Shown here: positions 1-12,735 of the stretch, in pieces | How positions within the stretch are numbered: position 1 is the first letter of the stretch | How the letters are laid out: each line of letters opens with the position of its first letter | NCBI GenBank assembly: GCA_933228895.1 | Contig: OW121855.1 | Coordinates: 40,190,698 to 40,254,697, forward strand | Direction of reading: 5' to 3' | DNA: 64,000 nt | Source: Platycnemis pennipes | Taxonomy: Eukaryota > Arthropoda > Insecta > Odonata > Platycnemididae | Notes under the pieces: generated by a model | What the model was told of the DNA's origin: nothing | The model's database searches: none | What the model saw: the letters and a program-made list of their open reading frames with translations, nothing else | Program-made: the position numbers and the translations under genes

Positions 1-770
1 ATGTCTCATTCTCTCTGCCTTCCGCTGAGTAATAAAAAAGGGAGGTAGAGGGACGGTCGGATACCCTCGCCGCCCGCGGGAAAAAAAGCATTACTTCGCA
101 ACCTTTTCCCACTCTCCCATCATAAAATCTCTCCCCAACACCCTTCTATCCCGTCCTCTCACCCAACCCTCTCTTCTCTCTCTCATGCCACTCATTGGAA
201 AAGTACCATCGACCGTTCTAAGCGATTTCTTCCACTCAAGGGGTGCGCGGAGGGGTGGCGAAGAGGGTGAGAGTGGGAAAAAGGAGTGGAAAGAGGGAGA
301 GAGAGAGAGAGGAAAAAAAAGATTAAACTCCGCGATTCAGAAATATACCTCTTCACGCACGTTATCGATTTGAAAAAAATATCCTCACCTCCATTCGTTC
401 GGAGTCAGTCGCACTGCTACGTCCGCCCACTTTTTGAGTGTAAAAAAATACAATCCGAAGAAATAAATGAATGAAAAGCTCTCTCTCCCCGCTCGCTGTT
501 TCTCTTTCGCCTCGTTCTCTCTCCTCCTTCCGCATCTGCATCGCCCTCTTCCATCCACTTTTTTCCATCCTATTTCTCTCCCTGTCAGTTTCTCCCCCAA
601 ACCACTACCCACTTCGAAGTGGGAAAATCTCGGAAAAATGTTGCGTGGGAGTTTTGGTGCAAACACGTACCGGCGGGGTGAGAGCGCGAACGGAATGGAA
701 AGGGAAAGGCCTTTGGATGGACGTGGGCTTTTTACAACATTCGAGAAAAATGGTACCCGATGTTTAGATT
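1..770. other. GC-rich low-complexity island, no recognised gene
   Basis: This stretch is richer in G+C than its surroundings and strand-asymmetric. It has pyrimidine-rich tracts (about 100-185 and 475-610) and a purine-rich block with a GA microsatellite at about 296-311. Short frames of up to about 100 codons exist on both strands, but they are rich in S/P/L or R/E/G. That is what biased composition produces, and none resembles a known protein. It could be the 5' region of a gene outside the window, but no splice sites, conserved frame or core promoter support that. Confidence 0.4.
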
Positions 771-882
771 AATGCCTCGTGTTTTTCCATTTAAAACTCG
801 ATGCGGTTGATTTTATTTCTCTTTTGAGGACGGATATTGCATAAATTGAGAGTGATGCTGCATAGAAAGAAAACACTTGTCT

Positions 883-1145
883 AGGAACCAGGGATCCGTG
901 GGTACAGACCCAGGTGATGTCTCGGGAATGCCCAGGTTGGAATCTGGATGATGTTAGTATGTAGTTTATGTCCAGGAGTATTGATAATTAGGTGATCGTG
1001 TTGGCACGTTGTATATAGGGCTGAATTCATATTCCGAGAACCGGGGTTCGATACCGGAAGTAGCAGAGTTTTCAACCGCATAAAAGGTTCAACGTTTGAA
1101 TCTCATCAAACGTTGAGTCTTTTATAAGGCTCATCTCACCTCATC
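883..1145 (+). repeat. tRNA-like SINE remnant with a terminal hairpin
   Basis: A B-box-like motif (GGTTCGATACC) lies at about 1045-1055 and is followed by an unrelated body. That is the usual plan of a tRNA-derived SINE with a degraded head. The A box is not convincing. The 3' part ends in a 20 bp-arm hairpin (1080-1125). The real boundaries are uncertain because no target duplication or A-tail is visible. Confidence 0.35.
1080..1125. repeat. Imperfect inverted repeat, 20 bp arms
   Basis: The left arm at 1080-1099 pairs with the right arm at 1106-1125 with two mismatches, across a 6-base loop. The shared core is CAACGTTTGA. No T-tract or other terminator signature follows. It lies at the 3' side of the tRNA-like remnant and may belong to that element. 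Confidence 0.6.
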
Positions 1146-2400
1146 AACGTCTCATTGGAGGTTAAATGGAGGCTGGATGAAAGTAAAATTTAGTGCCAAT
1201 GGAATGGTTTTAATTGCATATATTTTTTCCTTTTGTATGATGACGAGTAATTTTAACTCACCAGTGATCAAATATTTTCAAAAAAAAAATATCTATCATA
1301 TGTTGCTATGCGACAGGATTGCGAACCATAATTTCAAAGTGAATTTTTTTCCCCTTTAGGCATTCATATTAGCAGTTGAACTACTTATTCATTGGTGCCT
1401 TTTGTTAAGAGTGAGATGAACAAAAGAGATTTGTGAAGTGCCATCACTGTGTGTCAGGAAACCTGATGCCATTACCTCGGAAATAATTTCTGCCTTACGA
1501 TTTAAAAGCTTTAGCTTTACGGTTTAGAGAATGTTCTGTTTTGAAATCAATTTCTTTATTTTCTGAACTTATTACATCCGTTTTCATGATAATTAGGGAC
1601 AAGATGTTCTTATTGCATCGAAATTAGAATCACATGGCTCGTTAACAACGTGGGTGGAGGGTTGGGCAGGATACCGGCTTCAGATGAGGGAGAAATCTCA
1701 TTTGATTTTTTGTGAGTTTTGACTCTCACAAAATTGAAAGTAGTGTGATTTCCTTAATAATTCCAATAAATAATTATAAGTAGATGGTATGTTGCTGATA
1801 AAACTCTGAATCATGGCATTGACTCATAATGGGACTAAATATTTGCTCAACTACAGTTTGCATTAATCATCTCTTTAAAACATAAACTATTGAATTCTTC
1901 TATTCTATGATTTGGTCATTTTAGATATCATATTCACATCATTCATGTGCGTGAGATATATTCGTCACAATGTGTGATAACTCTCAGAACTAATCGAGAT
2001 AATCATTCAGTGATCGTGTAGATTGGTGGTCGCGCTTTCAGCTTCAGTGATATGAAGCTAATGTTTCATAGTATGAGAAGAACTAGTAAAATTTAACCTT
2101 TTGGATTCAAGTCTATTTTGTCGAAGGTTTAAAAAATCACTTTCTGTTCTTTCCGCAATCGTTAAGGTCAAAATACTTTTAGAGACAATGCCGCTCCTCG
2201 TCTTAATTTAAGAAAGTTTAACCTTGCTATTTTTTCCAAGAGTTAGAAAAGAGCATAATACAAATTGATATCGACATTCTAATTTATTTCCAATCATTCT
2301 GATAGAGTTGTTATTTTCAAGATCCTCAAGTGTTGAGAAAAAGGTATTTCAGTTGCCAGACACCACCTGCTTGGGCCCAAATAGCACATAATCGGCGTGG
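1146..2400. other. AT-rich DNA, nothing recognised
   Basis: Frames are short and broken on both strands. No tRNA boxes, long inverted repeats or protein motifs were seen. Confidence 0.4.
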
Positions 2401-3660
2401 GGAGGAAGGTTAAAGGTCGTTGAAAATTGCGAGACATGACACCGGCCGAGCGTTTTGGGACGAGGTATATAACGATGAAGGGGATGAGGGAGTATTCAAC
2501 GAAGGTGGGAGATAGAGGGATAGCTAAAGAGAGATAGAGAGGGAGAGGGAGGGAAAGGTATGGGCAGAGGGAACGAGGTGGAAATCGGAGAAGAGTGGTC
2601 GGTTAAATGGGGTGGGAATACGGGGATGGAGTGCGGCGGGGCGCATTTGACCAGCGTCCTCCCTCCCCCCCCCCCCCCAACAGACTGCCTTTCACTCTTT
2701 CCACCCCTTCCCCACGCATTCCATCCGCCCCCTCATCTACTCCCACTCCTCCGGCTTCTGAGCCCCCTCCTCTTTCTCCGAGATCGAATCGAGTTAACGC
2801 TCCGGAGATTTGGCCGTGTGCATAATCCATCACCATGACAGTGGAATTGCTTCTCTGACCACTCTACTTCCGCTCATCTCTCATTCACGTGCTTCGGAGT
2901 TAGCCCACACACAGCCGTGTCCCCCCCCCCCCCCTCCAGCTGCAACCACCTCCACGTTTCATCGCACCCTGCCCCACCCTTCTCTCACCCACCCCCAACT
3001 CCAATTCTGGGCCGGCAACACACCTTTCACACAATTCCTAGTCCAGTATCATCGGTCCCAATCTCCTCACCCTCTTCTGTAGGCCACGCCAACCCCTCTC
3101 CGTCCCCCCCTTTCCTATGTCACCAGTTTCCCTTTCCAAAACCCATCACCCCCATCAACGAAGATCCTCCTCCTATCTATTATATCCTTGCTAAGCCGTA
3201 GACCATGCGACAGCGTACCTATTTACGGATCTGGAACGCGCACTGCAATATTGCGTGAGTTTCCCCCTCCCTCTGTCAGTGCAGTCCGAATATTTCATTC
3301 CTTCTCCTATCCGTCGTCCTGCCGAAAGCTTTTCGTGATAAGTGCGGTTGGGCCTAGAGATAGGGTTTCCGCAGCGTACCACGAACGTGAGACGCGGAAG
3401 CACTGCTGGATTGCGTCGAGGGGGAAGATTAGGGGCTCGCAATATTGGTGAGGTGACGTAACTTGTATTGTTTTTTTCAAAACCATAACCAAGGAAGACG
3501 GCGCGACGTGTTATGACTCCTCGGCGAGTTGTATTCTGGAGTGAAATCGGTTTGTTGAGTAAAGATGATGCCATGATGAAAGTTTGAAGATAGACGTAAA
3601 TACCGAGTTTAGAGAGGCAGTTTGTTGGGAGATGGTGTTTGACGTATTTTGCTCTCAAAT
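2400..3660. other. GC-rich island with poly-C tracts
   Basis: A purine-rich block (about 2490-2600) is followed by a pyrimidine-rich stretch with two C homopolymers (about 2667-2678 and 2921-2932). From about 3190 to 3660 the composition is balanced and CpG-containing. The longest frame is 155 codons on the minus strand (3191-3658). It has no recognisable motif, and its residue make-up (R, S, T, N) is unremarkable. The CpG-containing part could be an unmethylated regulatory island or an exon of an unknown gene, but the sequence alone cannot show this. Confidence 0.35.
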
Positions 3661-6600
3661 CGAATAAATCAGTACTTTTCTTCTTCCATAAATTTTAGAA
3701 TTTAAGAATGTACGTTAGGCGGCAATGGTGGATGTTGGAGTTATTTTGGGGAAGGGGTAATAGAGTGTTAGAGTTAACTTTCGTTGCTAAGAATAGAGTG
3801 TAATAGGGGAAATTGTAGGATTTTTTCTGATAACGAAGGCAGGGTGGAGGGATTCGCAGTTTAGAAATTAAACTATATTTAATAAACTTCATGATAGCAA
3901 CGGTTTAATATATCATGTGATACATGTTACGAGTCTGAAGTAGCAAGACACTGCATCTAGATGAAAGCACTATACCTAGGAATAACTTTTGCATTGCCAG
4001 GGTTTAAACACGTTTCTTCACGATTGGCGGTCAGTTCAATAGACATCAAAGCAAACCAAAGTATGTAGCACAAAACTAATGTAACTTTAGCTCTTCCCTC
4101 AGCCATTACTTCTAAATCTATAGTTAATAATAAGATAAAGGACATGGAAGAAAGATAAACGGGAACCGCACGTTAAGCGACGCATATTTTCGTGGCAAAG
4201 AGAGGGAAAGGATTTGGTTTCGTCGAACAGAAGGAGCAGTCTTCAACCCCGGGAGAGGGGGGGGGGAGGGTAGTTATTAGTAATTAGGTTACAAAATATA
4301 TCTCCTTCTCTTAGGCTTGCCACGAATTTGATGATCGTAAGCTTATCCCACGACATCTTTAGAACGTTCTTGAGCCGGGGATCAACTGGGAGAAAAATCG
4401 TGAATATTAATGGTTTGTGAGGAAAGTACGGATTGTGATTAAAAGGATTAAGGAAAACGTCGAGTATGCAGAGGGAATGACGCATCGAGATACCTGGTAA
4501 CTAGGTGGACTCGTTTAAATCCATTCTTATATTGTTCGTACCGTTTACGTTCGTTTTTCTGTCTTCGACATTTTTTACTATGTATCCGTCTGTCCAACAT
4601 TGGCCTCATTCATAAGTGCATATTACCTAGGGAGAACTTGTTGTACACGTTTTGTGCATGAATTCGTTTATGGGTTCATTTCAAATCAAGGAACGATTTA
4701 AATACTCTTAACGTATTAGATTTTAAGATTACATTTGGCTGTTAAAGGCAGAGTAAAATGTAAGAAATTTTTTCGCTAAATTTCCACGTTATTTTATTTT
4801 CTCATGAAGTTCCAAGGAAAGAGCCGGAAAAGCAATTATATTGCACATATTATTTTCAATCTGTCGATTTATTTACTATTTCGCCCTCTCAGTGAGTCAT
4901 GAAAAGGTAATGGTTACCCCTATCCAGTGAATTAATCATGATTGATTAGTTTCCTGAATATTATGAAGACTATGATATCAATCATCATTATTTAGTCTCT
5001 AATACTCTTTGAAATGAAAGATAAACAATAAACCTAGTCATTTAATAAACGGCAATGCTAATGCATCGCCAGCATCAATTAAATTTGGGTTCTCTTAATG
5101 CAATAATAAGCATCACGGCCCTTATTTTAATTACAATTTTTGGACGAACACATGGTCTGTAAGTGACGTTGCAATTAATTTACCTGGAACTTAAAACGAT
5201 TTGACATAACAATCTACCATCAAGTAGCTAAAGCATTTTGTACGCGTATTTTATTTCACTATTTTATCAAGTGAATATTAAAAAAATATTTTCAAAATGT
5301 TCTAAAATTATATTTCGATGAGAAATTTCATTTGATGCAACTCAGTTTCTGAGGAACTATTTGCTCACCGTTACTTCTGTAGACTGAAAATAAGGATTAT
5401 TTCTTTGTTTTATGGTACCAACAAGTGCCTGAGCATTCATTTTTTATGTGCCTTGTATTATTTGTAATACGTGTATTTGTTCAAAATGTTTCCTTCTCCT
5501 TGAATGTTATTTTTCAACAGTTACCTTCTCATAAACACATACCTTACTAGACATTTTAGGAAGTAACAGCCTTGCCGCTAAATCTAACAAGGTTATTAGT
5601 GAATTTAACGCATTTATTCCTTTTATTAGGCAGAGAATACTTAGAAATCATCTCTGCTCTTCCGTCTACGTCATTTAACATGTCACTCATGATATCGCCG
5701 CAATGATGCGTGGCAAGGATAGTAGGCCATCCATCGTAATAATGACACTATTTACAAAAGGTTCTGGGAACTAACATTGAAATTAGATTCGCAAAATATA
5801 TTATAAGAATTGGAATTTTCTCTCATTTCAGCCATGCCTTGAGTAAAGGAAAAAGCGAGGAAGATAGGGCATACCTATAAAGAACTTAACTGTAGAAACA
5901 TTTCAGTACCTTGTCACTGCCATTATCTATCATGCTAACTTTCCCTATCAAAACCACTAATCTCGCAAATGGCTGTATAGCGTGGAAATGCATGCTTAAG
6001 CTTTCCAAGGGGATGTTTGAAGATTCATTATCGGCTTTTCACAAACTCTCACGCCATAAGAAAATAGCCAAGATTTGAGGGTCGTTATCTATGAAGATCT
6101 TAGGCCCTTTCCTGCGATTCATCCATGTCCCGTCCTGCCATTCATCCTGTCCGTGATAATCACAATTTCTTTTTAATGAGATAGGAAAACTTCCGCAAAA
6201 AAACATCAAAACGAAAGAAATCTAATTTAATATGCAGCAAAATAAAAGAAAAAAGATGCTTCACTGTGGCTATAGTCAACACTCTTGTTTGTGGTACTCC
6301 ATGTGATTTATGCCTCTAAAATTATACAATTCAGTACAGTGCAGAGCGATATGCTTTCCAATCATATTTCTGCATTTGAATGTGCTAAGTCAAAAATTTA
6401 TCAACTCGGATATTAACATAAGAAGAGCAACTTTTTACCACTGGTATTACCAGGAAGCGTACTTGGCCTACATTTTTATTAATTGGCCTGGTTATTGGGT
6501 GATATGATAATATGGATAATCTACGAGAGCCAAAAAACAGGCTATAAAATATTGATAAACCTCATCATTAATGCGAGATGATGATGTGAGAATGAATACA

Positions 6601-7100
6601 GAAAATTCAGTACAAAATAAAATTAATGGAAGGGACGGCACACAGAGGTCCCAAATCGAAAAAAATGCCAAAATTAATACCACAGCTATTACTGCTTACT
6701 TACTTTATGTAAAGTTTGATCTCTATAGTTTTTGATCCAGTAATTACGAATTTGTATTCATTTTTTCTGTGTTTGTGATAATTTTGTTCTTATTTCAGCA
6801 TTTGTTTAAACAATTATTTTAAAAATTCGAATGAAAATTAAGTCAATTTATGCAACTGTAAGTATAAATTATATATCTGATGAATCTGAATTTGATGTTT
6901 TCACGCATCTCTATAATGATTACCATTATTTGTTTCGACAATTTTGTTTGAATATATATTCTATGTGAAGAATATAATTTGGAGGTTAGTATTATTTAAC
7001 TTTGATTACCATTACTCTACTTCATCAATTTTTTAAACAATACATCATACCTATTTCAAATTAGGTACTACATGCGGTCACATTTTCAAATTTCTTTTGG
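3661..7100. other. AT-rich DNA, nothing recognised
   Basis: Apart from a G-rich tract near 4255-4270, this stretch has only short frames. The part at about 5020-5220 is rich in ATTA/TAAT motifs. That is expected in AT-rich DNA, although clustered homeodomain sites cannot be excluded. Confidence 0.4.
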
Positions 7101-7102
7101 TC

Positions 7103-7170
7103 TGCATCTACATCATCTACATCTACACGATACCCTGCAAGCCACCGCGAGGGTTTGTGGAGCCTGCAGA
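7103..7170 (+). repeat. Dispersed 'CATCTACATC' repeat, copy 1
   Basis: Tandem CATCTACATC units are followed by ATACCCTGCAAGCCACC and a GGT..TGTGG segment. Related sequence occurs at 46039-46137 (same strand) and 25017-25103 (opposite strand), so it is an interspersed repeat. Similar motifs are known from terminal regions of insect retroelements, but I cannot name the family. This copy is short and its downstream part has diverged. Confidence 0.55.
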
Positions 7171-8138
7171 TGGATTTGAAAGATTTTTTAACCCTATTCA
7201 CAGCTATCATAATTCTCAATGGAGGTATTATTTTTATAGTTTTTCAACATAAAAATGGCGCGAAATAATGTCGCAAAACCCCTATTTTACTTGCGTTTCA
7301 CGTCAAAGTTATTGCTCCGATTGCCATGAGATCATTTGGGGCTAGGAGATTTGTAAAATACTGAATTAAAAAAATTCATACTGAACACAGAATTTGGCAC
7401 TAAAATATTAGTCAAATGTACTCTTTAGTTTGGTAATAGAATTATAAAATAATAAATCAACTATTTTCCATATCTTTATCATACATTATCAATAAAAAAT
7501 AATAAGCACACTAAATCATCGTCTGGTATTTCTTTATTAGTCTCATCTTTGCTCCATTCGCTTGATTCCTCTAGAGTAGGAAAACACCTTACCCCACCTG
7601 ATAATTGCACAATTTTCTAATCTAAACTTCTGAAATGTTTGATATCATGGGATCTTATGTAACGAGTAAACTTCGAAATAGACCTTCTTTGTGGCGATCC
7701 TGGAAAATTTTCTTGCGTGCTGTTCCCAGAATATTCTGATAACCTTATTCCTAGCCTACATCGCCTCTTCGAACAAATTATCAATAGGGAGAACAGCTTT
7801 CTTAACGATTGCTGATCCATGCATTAGCAGCAAGTAGATGACGCGCAAAACTTTCCACTCGCTCAATAACCTACTAGCTAGAGAGTTTAAAAGACTTGTT
7901 GTGAATACTTTGATTTTTATTTCATTTGCTGAACTTTCCTGGGTTACTAGCACAAAAAAATTAAGTGAAACGTAAATAATATTGTGGAATTTCTGAAAGT
8001 CCATTCTATATTGTTAACTCTTTATTTCTCATAGCGTGAGTTAAACAACGACTCCTGCGTGAACTATTTCCGTCGACATTTTGTAGACACTTAAACCAGG
8101 AACACTGGGATACTCGCAGCAATGAAAACTATGTTGAC
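7171..8138. other. AT-rich DNA, nothing recognised
   Basis: Minus-strand frames of 67 and 82 codons at 7617-8004 overlap each other in different phases and match no protein I recognise. Confidence 0.35.
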
Positions 8139-8139
8139 A

Positions 8140-8463
8140 CACGGCTAGTTTACTAGCTAACAAGCCCACATGCCAGCAAGTAGCTAGTAAAGTAGTCCGG
8201 CTTTCAACTTTCTCGCAGATTGTTTACAATTTTCACACTTTTGTTTTAGTAGTGGATATGATTACACTGGATGAGTTTGAAGTACGATTTGATGCTCTCC
8301 CGGCGAATCACTGCTAAGAAGTCTATTCGGGTCTTCCACCGTGTCAGGTCCTGCATTCCTGATATTCGGCAGGAATGCAGGACTTGACCCGAATAGACTT
8401 CATATTTGGATGAGTTTACTAGCAGCTAGTGAATTCGCGGGCTTGTAGCTTGCAAACTCGACC
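8140..8463. mobile_element. Degraded terminal-inverted-repeat (fold-back) element
   Basis: The left flank (about 8143-8200) and the reverse complement of the right flank (about 8408-8461) align over roughly 54 bases with gaps. They share AGTTT.C.AGCTA, CAAGCCC and AGCT.CTAGTAAA-like blocks. The size (about 325 bp), the lack of coding capacity and the inverted ends fit an old MITE. No convincing target duplication was found, so the superfamily is unknown. A strong second hairpin (8318-8401) lies inside it. Confidence 0.45.
8318..8401. repeat. Long hairpin, two-block arms with a 12-base bulge
   Basis: GAAGTCTATTCGGGTC at the left end matches the reverse complement of the right end exactly. The inner block .GGTCCTGCATTCCTG / CAGGAATGCAGGAC. 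also pairs, with one mismatch at its outer base. The left arm carries 12 extra bases (TTCCACCGTGTC) between the two blocks, and the loop is about 8 bases. Such a clean hairpin inside a degraded inverted-repeat element suggests either a young fold-back insertion or recent arm correction. Confidence 0.75.
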
Positions 8464-8836
8464 CTTAACGGATGGAGTAGCTTCTTAAGCAATCTTACTA
8501 TTATAAATGCTTTCAAGTTGTTTGTAAATTACTTGCTCCCCAACTACGTCTATTCCCTTCCGTTGGAGCTCTCAATCTTTCTTTAGGTGAACATAGGGAC
8601 TCAGATAATATTTGAACCTAACGGCCACCGTAGATAGAGACGAGAATGTGCTATCAATGAGAAAAGGGGTTCAGATCTATTTAAGGGGTTTAGATTCCTC
8701 TACCACATTTTATTTTGTATATTGTATTATTGTAGACCATATCCTGTAGAATCCGAATATACCATCCATAACTTCCTTACCAAAGGTCGAAAAAATAACT
8801 TTTGGCCAACTTTTTTCGATTTGGGACCACGTCGGG

Positions 8837-8905
8837 GGCAAGACCAGGTACAAGTGGCATTACTGTCAAGAAATGATTAAGTGTGTAAATAGAATGGAAT
8901 ATAGA
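8837..8905 (+). repeat. Direct repeat, copy A
   Basis: A block of about 70 bases beginning GGCAAGACCAGGTACAAGTG and ending near GGAATATAGA is repeated at 9204-9274 with few differences. The sequences flanking the two copies do not match each other, so this is not a simple tandem duplication. It could be two copies of a short dispersed repeat, or the short ends of a small element with 298 bases between them. Confidence 0.7.
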
Positions 8906-9203
8906 ATCAACGTACTCAGCCACTTAGGAAAATAGCCACAAAAATGGAATTCCCTTGAGTTATGCTACGCGCCAGTCCGGCCGCGCGCCGGCCGCGTCAG
9001 CGCACTGCATCTTGTGTTCAAACTTGCAACAACTAGCAAGATTTTTCTTTACTGCTATATTGCATAAACTATCCTTTTGTATTTCATGCAAAAAACTCTG
9101 AGGGGAAAAGAGGTGCTAAAAATGATTTTGCACTTTTTATTTGAAAATTAAGGTAAAAAACGCTAAAAGTTTGAAAAAATACTAAAAATAGTAAATAAAG
9201 CCA

Positions 9204-9274
9204 GGCAAGACCAGGTACAAGTGGTATTACTGTCAAGAAATGATTTAAATTGTGAAAATAAAATGGAATATAGA
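9204..9274 (+). repeat. Direct repeat, copy B
   Basis: This is the second copy of the block at 8837-8905, in the same orientation. It differs at a few positions, including one single-base indel in the middle. Confidence 0.7.
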
Positions 9275-9990
9275 GCATTGATAAGAGGCATATTAATGAA
9301 TTGAACTGTCGCTTGTGCATATGTTGCCTTTTAGGCCATTATGTTGATGCAGGTATCAAATGGCAAAAAAGATACTCCATGGCCCCATGGTAGCGAAAAA
9401 TTCTAGTAAAATGGAGTGCAATTTTATGTCCTTGCAGCTTCATGTGACTGAAAATATTTCAGGAGTAAGCTATAAGAATTCATTCAAAATGGTAAAAACA
9501 ATGACATATTAAGAAGACATTTCTTATAAATAAATATTGTCCTGATGTGAGGACATTCGAATATATCTTTGTCTGCGGTGATTATGAATATCTGATCAAT
9601 TAGATCAGTTATTCAAGAAAATCTTGCCTGATAACGTTTCCAAAAACCGATCCAGTTAGACTGCGACCGTTGATAAATTTTCCCCAAATCCGGAGAGCAA
9701 AGTGGGAAGGTGAAATGAAACGAGTCATCGGCCCGAAAAAATATATTGTAAAGTAGGTCCTCTGGTAACGGAGGTATGGAAAGAAATGGGGGAATCCAGT
9801 CAGTATGGGGCCGGGGAGTGAGCAGAGGTAGGAACGGTGAAGTAGATCTCTACAAATATTTCTTTTTTTCATCAGCCGTAGCGCAAGGACAGTAGGAATG
9901 GAGGATCCTGAGAAAAAACGAGGTGGGATATTGAGGAAAACAAGGTTACGAGATGCACTCCGGATATTGTCCGGGGTAAGGAGTGAAGGA
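9275..9990. other. Mixed-composition DNA, nothing recognised
   Basis: The largest frame is 87 codons on the minus strand (9609-9872). It is hydrophobic and aromatic with no family motif. No repeats were recognised. Confidence 0.3.
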
Positions 9991-10850
9991 CTGTCTGAGA
10001 AGGAAGGAAATGGGATACGGGGGTGACAGAAAGAGAGAGAAAAAGAGAGAGGGAGGGTGATAGGGGACGATGTGGGGGTGGGGAAATGAGGAGGAGGGGG
10101 GAGGTTAGTTACGGAAATGGTTTGGCAAATTGGCCGTTAACGCCCGCGTTGGGCGAGCGAGGGACGCGGAGAAAGACTGGGAGGAAGTGGGGAGACAGGG
10201 GGCATGTTTGGGAGGAATGGAGGGTTGAAAGGGGCCCTAGTAGCTAGGGGGAGGGCCGAGAGTGTGGAAAGGGGAACTGCGTAGGCGGTGGAATGGAGTT
10301 GGTTTGTGGGAATGGAGTGGGGAAAATGGTTTTTATTCCGAGCGGGCAGACCTCCCGAGCTGGGGCTTGCCGTAATTAGGAACTGGACTCATCTCTCTTA
10401 GTTTACGCTCTGGGCGGATTGAATAACGCGAGCGGATTCCAAAGCGCTTATGGCGCTTCCACTTTTTTGGGATGGGGAGAGGGAGTGGGAACCGAGGGAG
10501 GGATAGGAAGAAAGGTTGCGGCGTTCGGCTGCGAAATGGAGTGAAAGTAGAAGGTGATCAAGTTAATAAATATCGCCGTTTTGGTCCTACTGTGGAGGTT
10601 GGACGACGGGTATTTCCCGGCCGCGGGGAACGACTCAATAGTTAACTGGGAAGGCCGGCACGAATTAAATCCCATGTCGTTCACAACTGATCAGCGGTGC
10701 CCTCGTCACCCCTGCGTCAACCTATTAACTCCACCCTTGAGCTACGGAATCTCCACGCATGTTGCCCGCATCGCCGCCCTGCGGAGTGTTTTTGCCGCTT
10801 ATCTTGATGGTCAGGCCAGTAGTAGTAGTACGATAGAATTTTAAGGAGCG
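9990..10850. other. GC-rich, G-strand-biased island
   Basis: The first 350 bases are very purine-rich on the plus strand, including GA repeats near 10030-10050. The later part is CpG-containing and balanced. Frames on both strands are compositional and match nothing. A short AGT microsatellite lies near 10817-10830. The G/A bias resembles that of the other islands in this window (35.5 and 49.6 kb). Confidence 0.35.
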
Positions 10851-12635
10851 CAAGCTGCTTAAGTTTTATCGTGCCGTGTAACCTAGCCTCAAAATAAGTA
10901 TATTCCTAAGAAAAACGAAGCCTCATTAGCCGGAGAGGAATTTAAATCTGTGACCTTTGGTTGTCATGCCTCCTATCCATGCGATCTAATGACGCCTTTT
11001 TTCTCGGACACCTTGTTTGCCTAAGGATTAAGTTCTATTTTTATCATAGTAGGTGTGTTGTCACAAGACTAATTCTACAACGAATTCTATGCTGATTTTA
11101 AGACAAATTTCTGTATTTTCCACAACAAAATATTTTTTCTGCATGAGTAGCATCCGTGATTTTTGCTCTTTCCCTCTACAAATTTAAAACCACGATCGAT
11201 ATAAATCAAAGGAACTAAAATAACCTTATTGGCTGCGTTGGGTTTAGTTCCGCTCCACTTGGTAAATAAGGCCAAAATCGCCAACGCCCTAGAGATTGCG
11301 AAATGTATAAATATGTGAAATAAGGTTAACCAAGCATCACCGACACGTCAATAGAGAAACGTACGCCTGTAACTCCTAATTCGATTTGCTTGTAACTCGA
11401 ATTCTTCGCTAATTAACGCTAAACATTGAAGTGAAGTGTATGGCAACTGCCTTAGCTGACACTATCATAGCTCATTCCTTGAAATACTTCTCTATGCGCG
11501 TGTGAGGAATGCGATGAACTAGTAAAGCTATCAATGAACTATGAGCTAACTACAAGAGTATAACGCAATTAGGAATCTTATACATGTAATAACTGGCATC
11601 GAATACAACAATAAGTTGGAATAATTACTGAAGTATTGACTAAATATTGCAATGCAAAATTGATAGAAATGTTAAGGTATTCTTTCTTGTTACCATTGTA
11701 GCAACTTCTTTTCGGCTTTAATACAAATCTAAGCTGTGTATCAAATACCCGCGTTTGGCTTATTAACACCGTTGGCTCTAATGTTGGGCATAATTGTGTA
11801 TATTTTGAACGATGCATCCGTTAGGTTCAATGCATAAGCATATATTCTGAAAAACGATTTATCAATAAGGCATTACTCAGGGTAGTTTGTCTTATTCTAC
11901 TAAAAGTTATTTGGAGAGAAATCGGGTAAAATAAAAATAAAAATTTCAAGTGATTCCAAAAACTACTTAAAATATGTTACTGAGCCCAATCCCCTTTGCC
12001 AAAAGAGTCAAAACCAGTTTGAAAAAATAGTGTAATTACTTAGCGGAACTAAGAGGTCAAGTACATTTGAATGAATCTAAAAAGATAACTAAAAAGTTAT
12101 CCTATCTCAATTTCCTTACTTAAGACTCGGCGATATAGAGGAAACATTTCTGCAAGGAAAAGAACTAAAAACTACCAAATTATAAAATACTCTTTTATAT
12201 ATATTAACGTTTCAAGTTTAATGTCTTTGGTGCCCATACAGTAAGTGAAACTCTTAACTCGAGAACATAAATACTTGAAAGGCTGAGTGGTTCTCATTAT
12301 ATTTCACGTGTTTTGAAGTCGACTGTTTTGTACCCAAATAAATTTTCTGCACTGGAATTCCTTTCCTAGCACCTACGAGGCAGTTTTTGCTCTGAAAGTA
12401 ACTATATTTATATTATTCTTTTCTATTTAGCCAAGTACGACACAAGCGCCAGACATCAATTAAAGATGATAGGATAAAATAAATTCCTAATTTAAGGAAT
12501 CTCATTGATAATGCCATTTCACTCAAAAATGATCCTGGAGAACGCTATGGACATGACCGCAAATAGGAGGATGGGTAACTATGAATTGGTAACTCCCTCA
12601 GTTTCAGGTATTTCTTTGCGCGGCATGCAAGTTAA
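10851..12635. other. AT-rich DNA, nothing recognised
   Basis: Only short, unrelated frames are present. No paired repeats or RNA-gene boxes were found. Confidence 0.35.
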
Positions 12636-12639
12636 ATGA

Positions 12640-12735
12640 AAATTGCGCAGGAAAAAAGGCTTCCAGGACTCGAAATCGAACCGCAAACTATTGACATGCC
12701 GGGTTAATACGAAGACCTCTACATTACCAAACATT
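12640..12735 (-). repeat. tRNA-like SINE head, degraded
   Basis: Read on the minus strand, this segment carries a B-box-like GGTTCGATTTC preceded by a weak tRNA-like region. The end reads like '..GAGTCCTGG', as after a tRNA T-arm. There is no foldable cloverleaf, and the A box is doubtful. It is probably an old tRNA-derived SINE. Confidence 0.35.

Noticed and set aside
3191..3658. 155-codon minus-strand frame
   Set aside because: It sits in a GC-rich island with overlapping plus-strand frames, and has no motif and no exon signals.
5020..5220. Cluster of ATTA/TAAT motifs, possible homeodomain enhancer
   Set aside because: AT-rich DNA produces these by chance, and no conservation data are available.
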